Source of the DNA: Microcaldota archaeon
GTDB taxonomy: Archaea > Micrarchaeota > Micrarchaeia > Micrarchaeales > Micrarchaeaceae
Assembly (NCBI GenBank): GCA_027365815.1
Contig: DAHXLV010000030.1
Coordinates: 1 to 5,773 of the forward strand
DNA: 5,773 bases
Reading direction: 5' to 3'
The notes under the pieces are model-generated. The model saw nothing but the letters and a program-made list of their open reading frames with translations, was not told the origin of the DNA and searched no databases. Position 1 is the first letter of the stretch; each line of letters opens with the position of its first letter. Positions 5,305 through 5,773 of the stretch are shown one piece after another. The translations under genes were made by a program, and so were the position numbers.

Positions 5305-5346
5305 GCTTGCGCTGCCTATAACATAGGAAAAGTACATCTGCAGCGC
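5305..5346 (+). other. Foldable intergenic segment, possible small RNA or leader
   Basis: GCGCTGC (5309-5315) can pair with GCAGCGC (5340-5346), and inside the loop CCTAT-AAC-ATAGG makes a second 5-bp stem that shares one C with the outer stem. A TATA-like TATTATTAAT at 5276-5285 would place a rightward transcript start near 5306, just before the fold. No match to tRNA, C/D box or another known RNA class was seen, and no terminator follows closely. The remaining intergenic bases up to about 5400 show no gene. Confidence 0.25.
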
Positions 5347-5430
5347 TTGTCCTTGCATCTACACCACGATTCCTCGCGTTAATAAGTTTGGGCACTCCCA
5401 CATATTTAAAGGTTTTGTGCAGGCTGGCGT

Positions 5431-5482
5431 TGTAGTTTAATTACATTTCTGTAGTTTTATTAACCTTTTTGTAGTTTTATTA
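5431..5482 (+). repeat. Three short direct repeats before the A/T-rich gene
   Basis: TGTAGTTTAATTA (5431-5443), TGTAGTTTTATTA (5450-5462) and TGTAGTTTTATTA (5470-5482) recur every 19-20 bases, nearly two helical turns, and end four bases before the ATG at 5487. The second and third copies are identical and the first differs at one base. Regular spacing on one face of the helix suggests binding sites for a regulator, or iterated TATA-like elements. The gaps of 6 and 7 bases are too short for CRISPR spacers. Confidence 0.7.
5455..5463 (+). promoter_or_regulatory. TATA-like box within the second repeat
   Basis: TTTTATTAA is centred about 28 bases before the ATG at 5487, consistent with leaderless transcription of the small gene. 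A second candidate, ATATTTAAA at 5402-5410, would begin a transcript near 5432 and put all three repeats in the leader. Confidence 0.4.
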
Positions 5483-5486
5483 GTAC

Positions 5487-5741
5487 ATGTCTAAATCCGA
5501 AATAGAAGATATGAAAAAGTTGGTCATCAATATCAAAATAAAGAATGCTAATATTTGGGCAGTAGGTTGGATAACTTACTATTTTTATAAACTCGTAGAT
5601 GACAAGAAAATAGATAGTATTGAGATTAAGAATGTAAAGAAATCTCCAAATTCTATAGAATCTGAAATAATCGCCTTCCTACTCAGTCCAGAAGGCCAAT
5701 TCACAGCAGGTTATTTAACCAACGCTTTAGATACTTCATAA
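5487..5741 (+). CDS. Hypothetical A/T-rich small protein, 84 residues
   Basis: I do not recognise this protein. It is rich in Lys, Ile, Ser and Asn and has no cysteine. An N-terminal charged part (SEIEDMKKLVINIKIKNAN) is followed by the aromatic-hydrophobic stretch NIWAVGWITYYFYKLV (22-37), which could be a short membrane-associated helix or a buried strand/helix. Then comes a Lys-rich middle (IDSIEIKNVKKSPNS) and a milder tail, EIIAFLLSPEGQFTAGYLTNALDTS. Codons end mostly in A or T, in contrast to the G/C-richer genes before it, which suggests recent acquisition or a mobile or viral origin. Three direct repeats and a TATA-like element precede it, and an A/T-rich tail with the palindrome GTTTTAAAAC (5748-5757) follows. 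The window ends too soon to show whether it belongs to a larger element. Confidence 0.6.
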   Translation: MSKSEIEDMKKLVINIKIKNANIWAVGWITYYFYKLVDDKKIDSIEIKNVKKSPNSIESEIIAFLLSPEGQFTAGYLTNALDTS

Positions 5742-5773
5742 TTTTGGGTTTTAAAACGTCATAGCTTTTGTCC

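Noticed and set aside
5431..5482. CRISPR array
   Set aside because: There are only three 13-base repeats with 6-7 base gaps, far below repeat and spacer sizes, and no cas genes are in view.

Overview
This window looks archaeal. The genes recognised include a peptidyl-tRNA hydrolase of the Pth2 type, the C-terminal end of an isoprenyl diphosphate synthase, a branched-chain aminotransferase, a one-domain O6-alkylguanine-DNA alkyltransferase and a winged-helix regulator. Several start codons lie about 25 bases downstream of an A/T-rich TATA-like box and have no Shine-Dalgarno sequence, which fits leaderless archaeal transcription. Compact packing (a 1-base overlap, a 4-base gap and a 15-base tail-to-tail overlap) suggests a small streamlined genome. 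A DPANN-type lineage is possible, but the sequence alone cannot settle this.

Layout. Bases 2-271 hold the end of a prenyl synthase gene (+). Bases 272-381 have no gene, only a small hairpin and repeat. A basic 80-residue protein of unknown function is read leftward (382-624). Then comes a rightward pair whose stop and start codons overlap: a ParB/sulfiredoxin-fold-like protein with a DGTHR motif (789-1637) and a HAD-fold phosphatase-like protein (1637-2158). Pth2 (2189-2557) follows with its own TATA box. The next two genes run leftward as a likely operon: branched-chain aminotransferase (3513-4421), then an APH/homoserine-kinase-fold protein (2543-3508). The kinase 3' end overlaps the Pth2 3' end. 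The alkyltransferase (4512-4823) diverges from the aminotransferase across a short shared promoter region. It converges on a leftward winged-helix regulator (4855-5220), and a GC-rich hairpin sits between the two.

The last 550 bases differ in character. The regulator's promoter is flanked by two matching palindromes, TCCA-NN-TGGA, which are probable operators. Next is about 250 bases without a gene, holding a foldable segment and three 13-base direct repeats just before an A/T-rich 84-residue gene of unknown function (5487-5741). That gene differs clearly in composition from its neighbours and may be acquired.

The core genes are housekeeping: lipid precursor synthesis, translation quality control, amino-acid metabolism and DNA repair. 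The more unusual items are the ParB-like/HAD pair, the kinase-fold protein whose catalytic loop reads HEEFTNEH where HGDxxxxN is expected, the operator pair around the regulator promoter, and the repeat-preceded A/T-rich gene. No complete, clearly new multi-gene system is evident.
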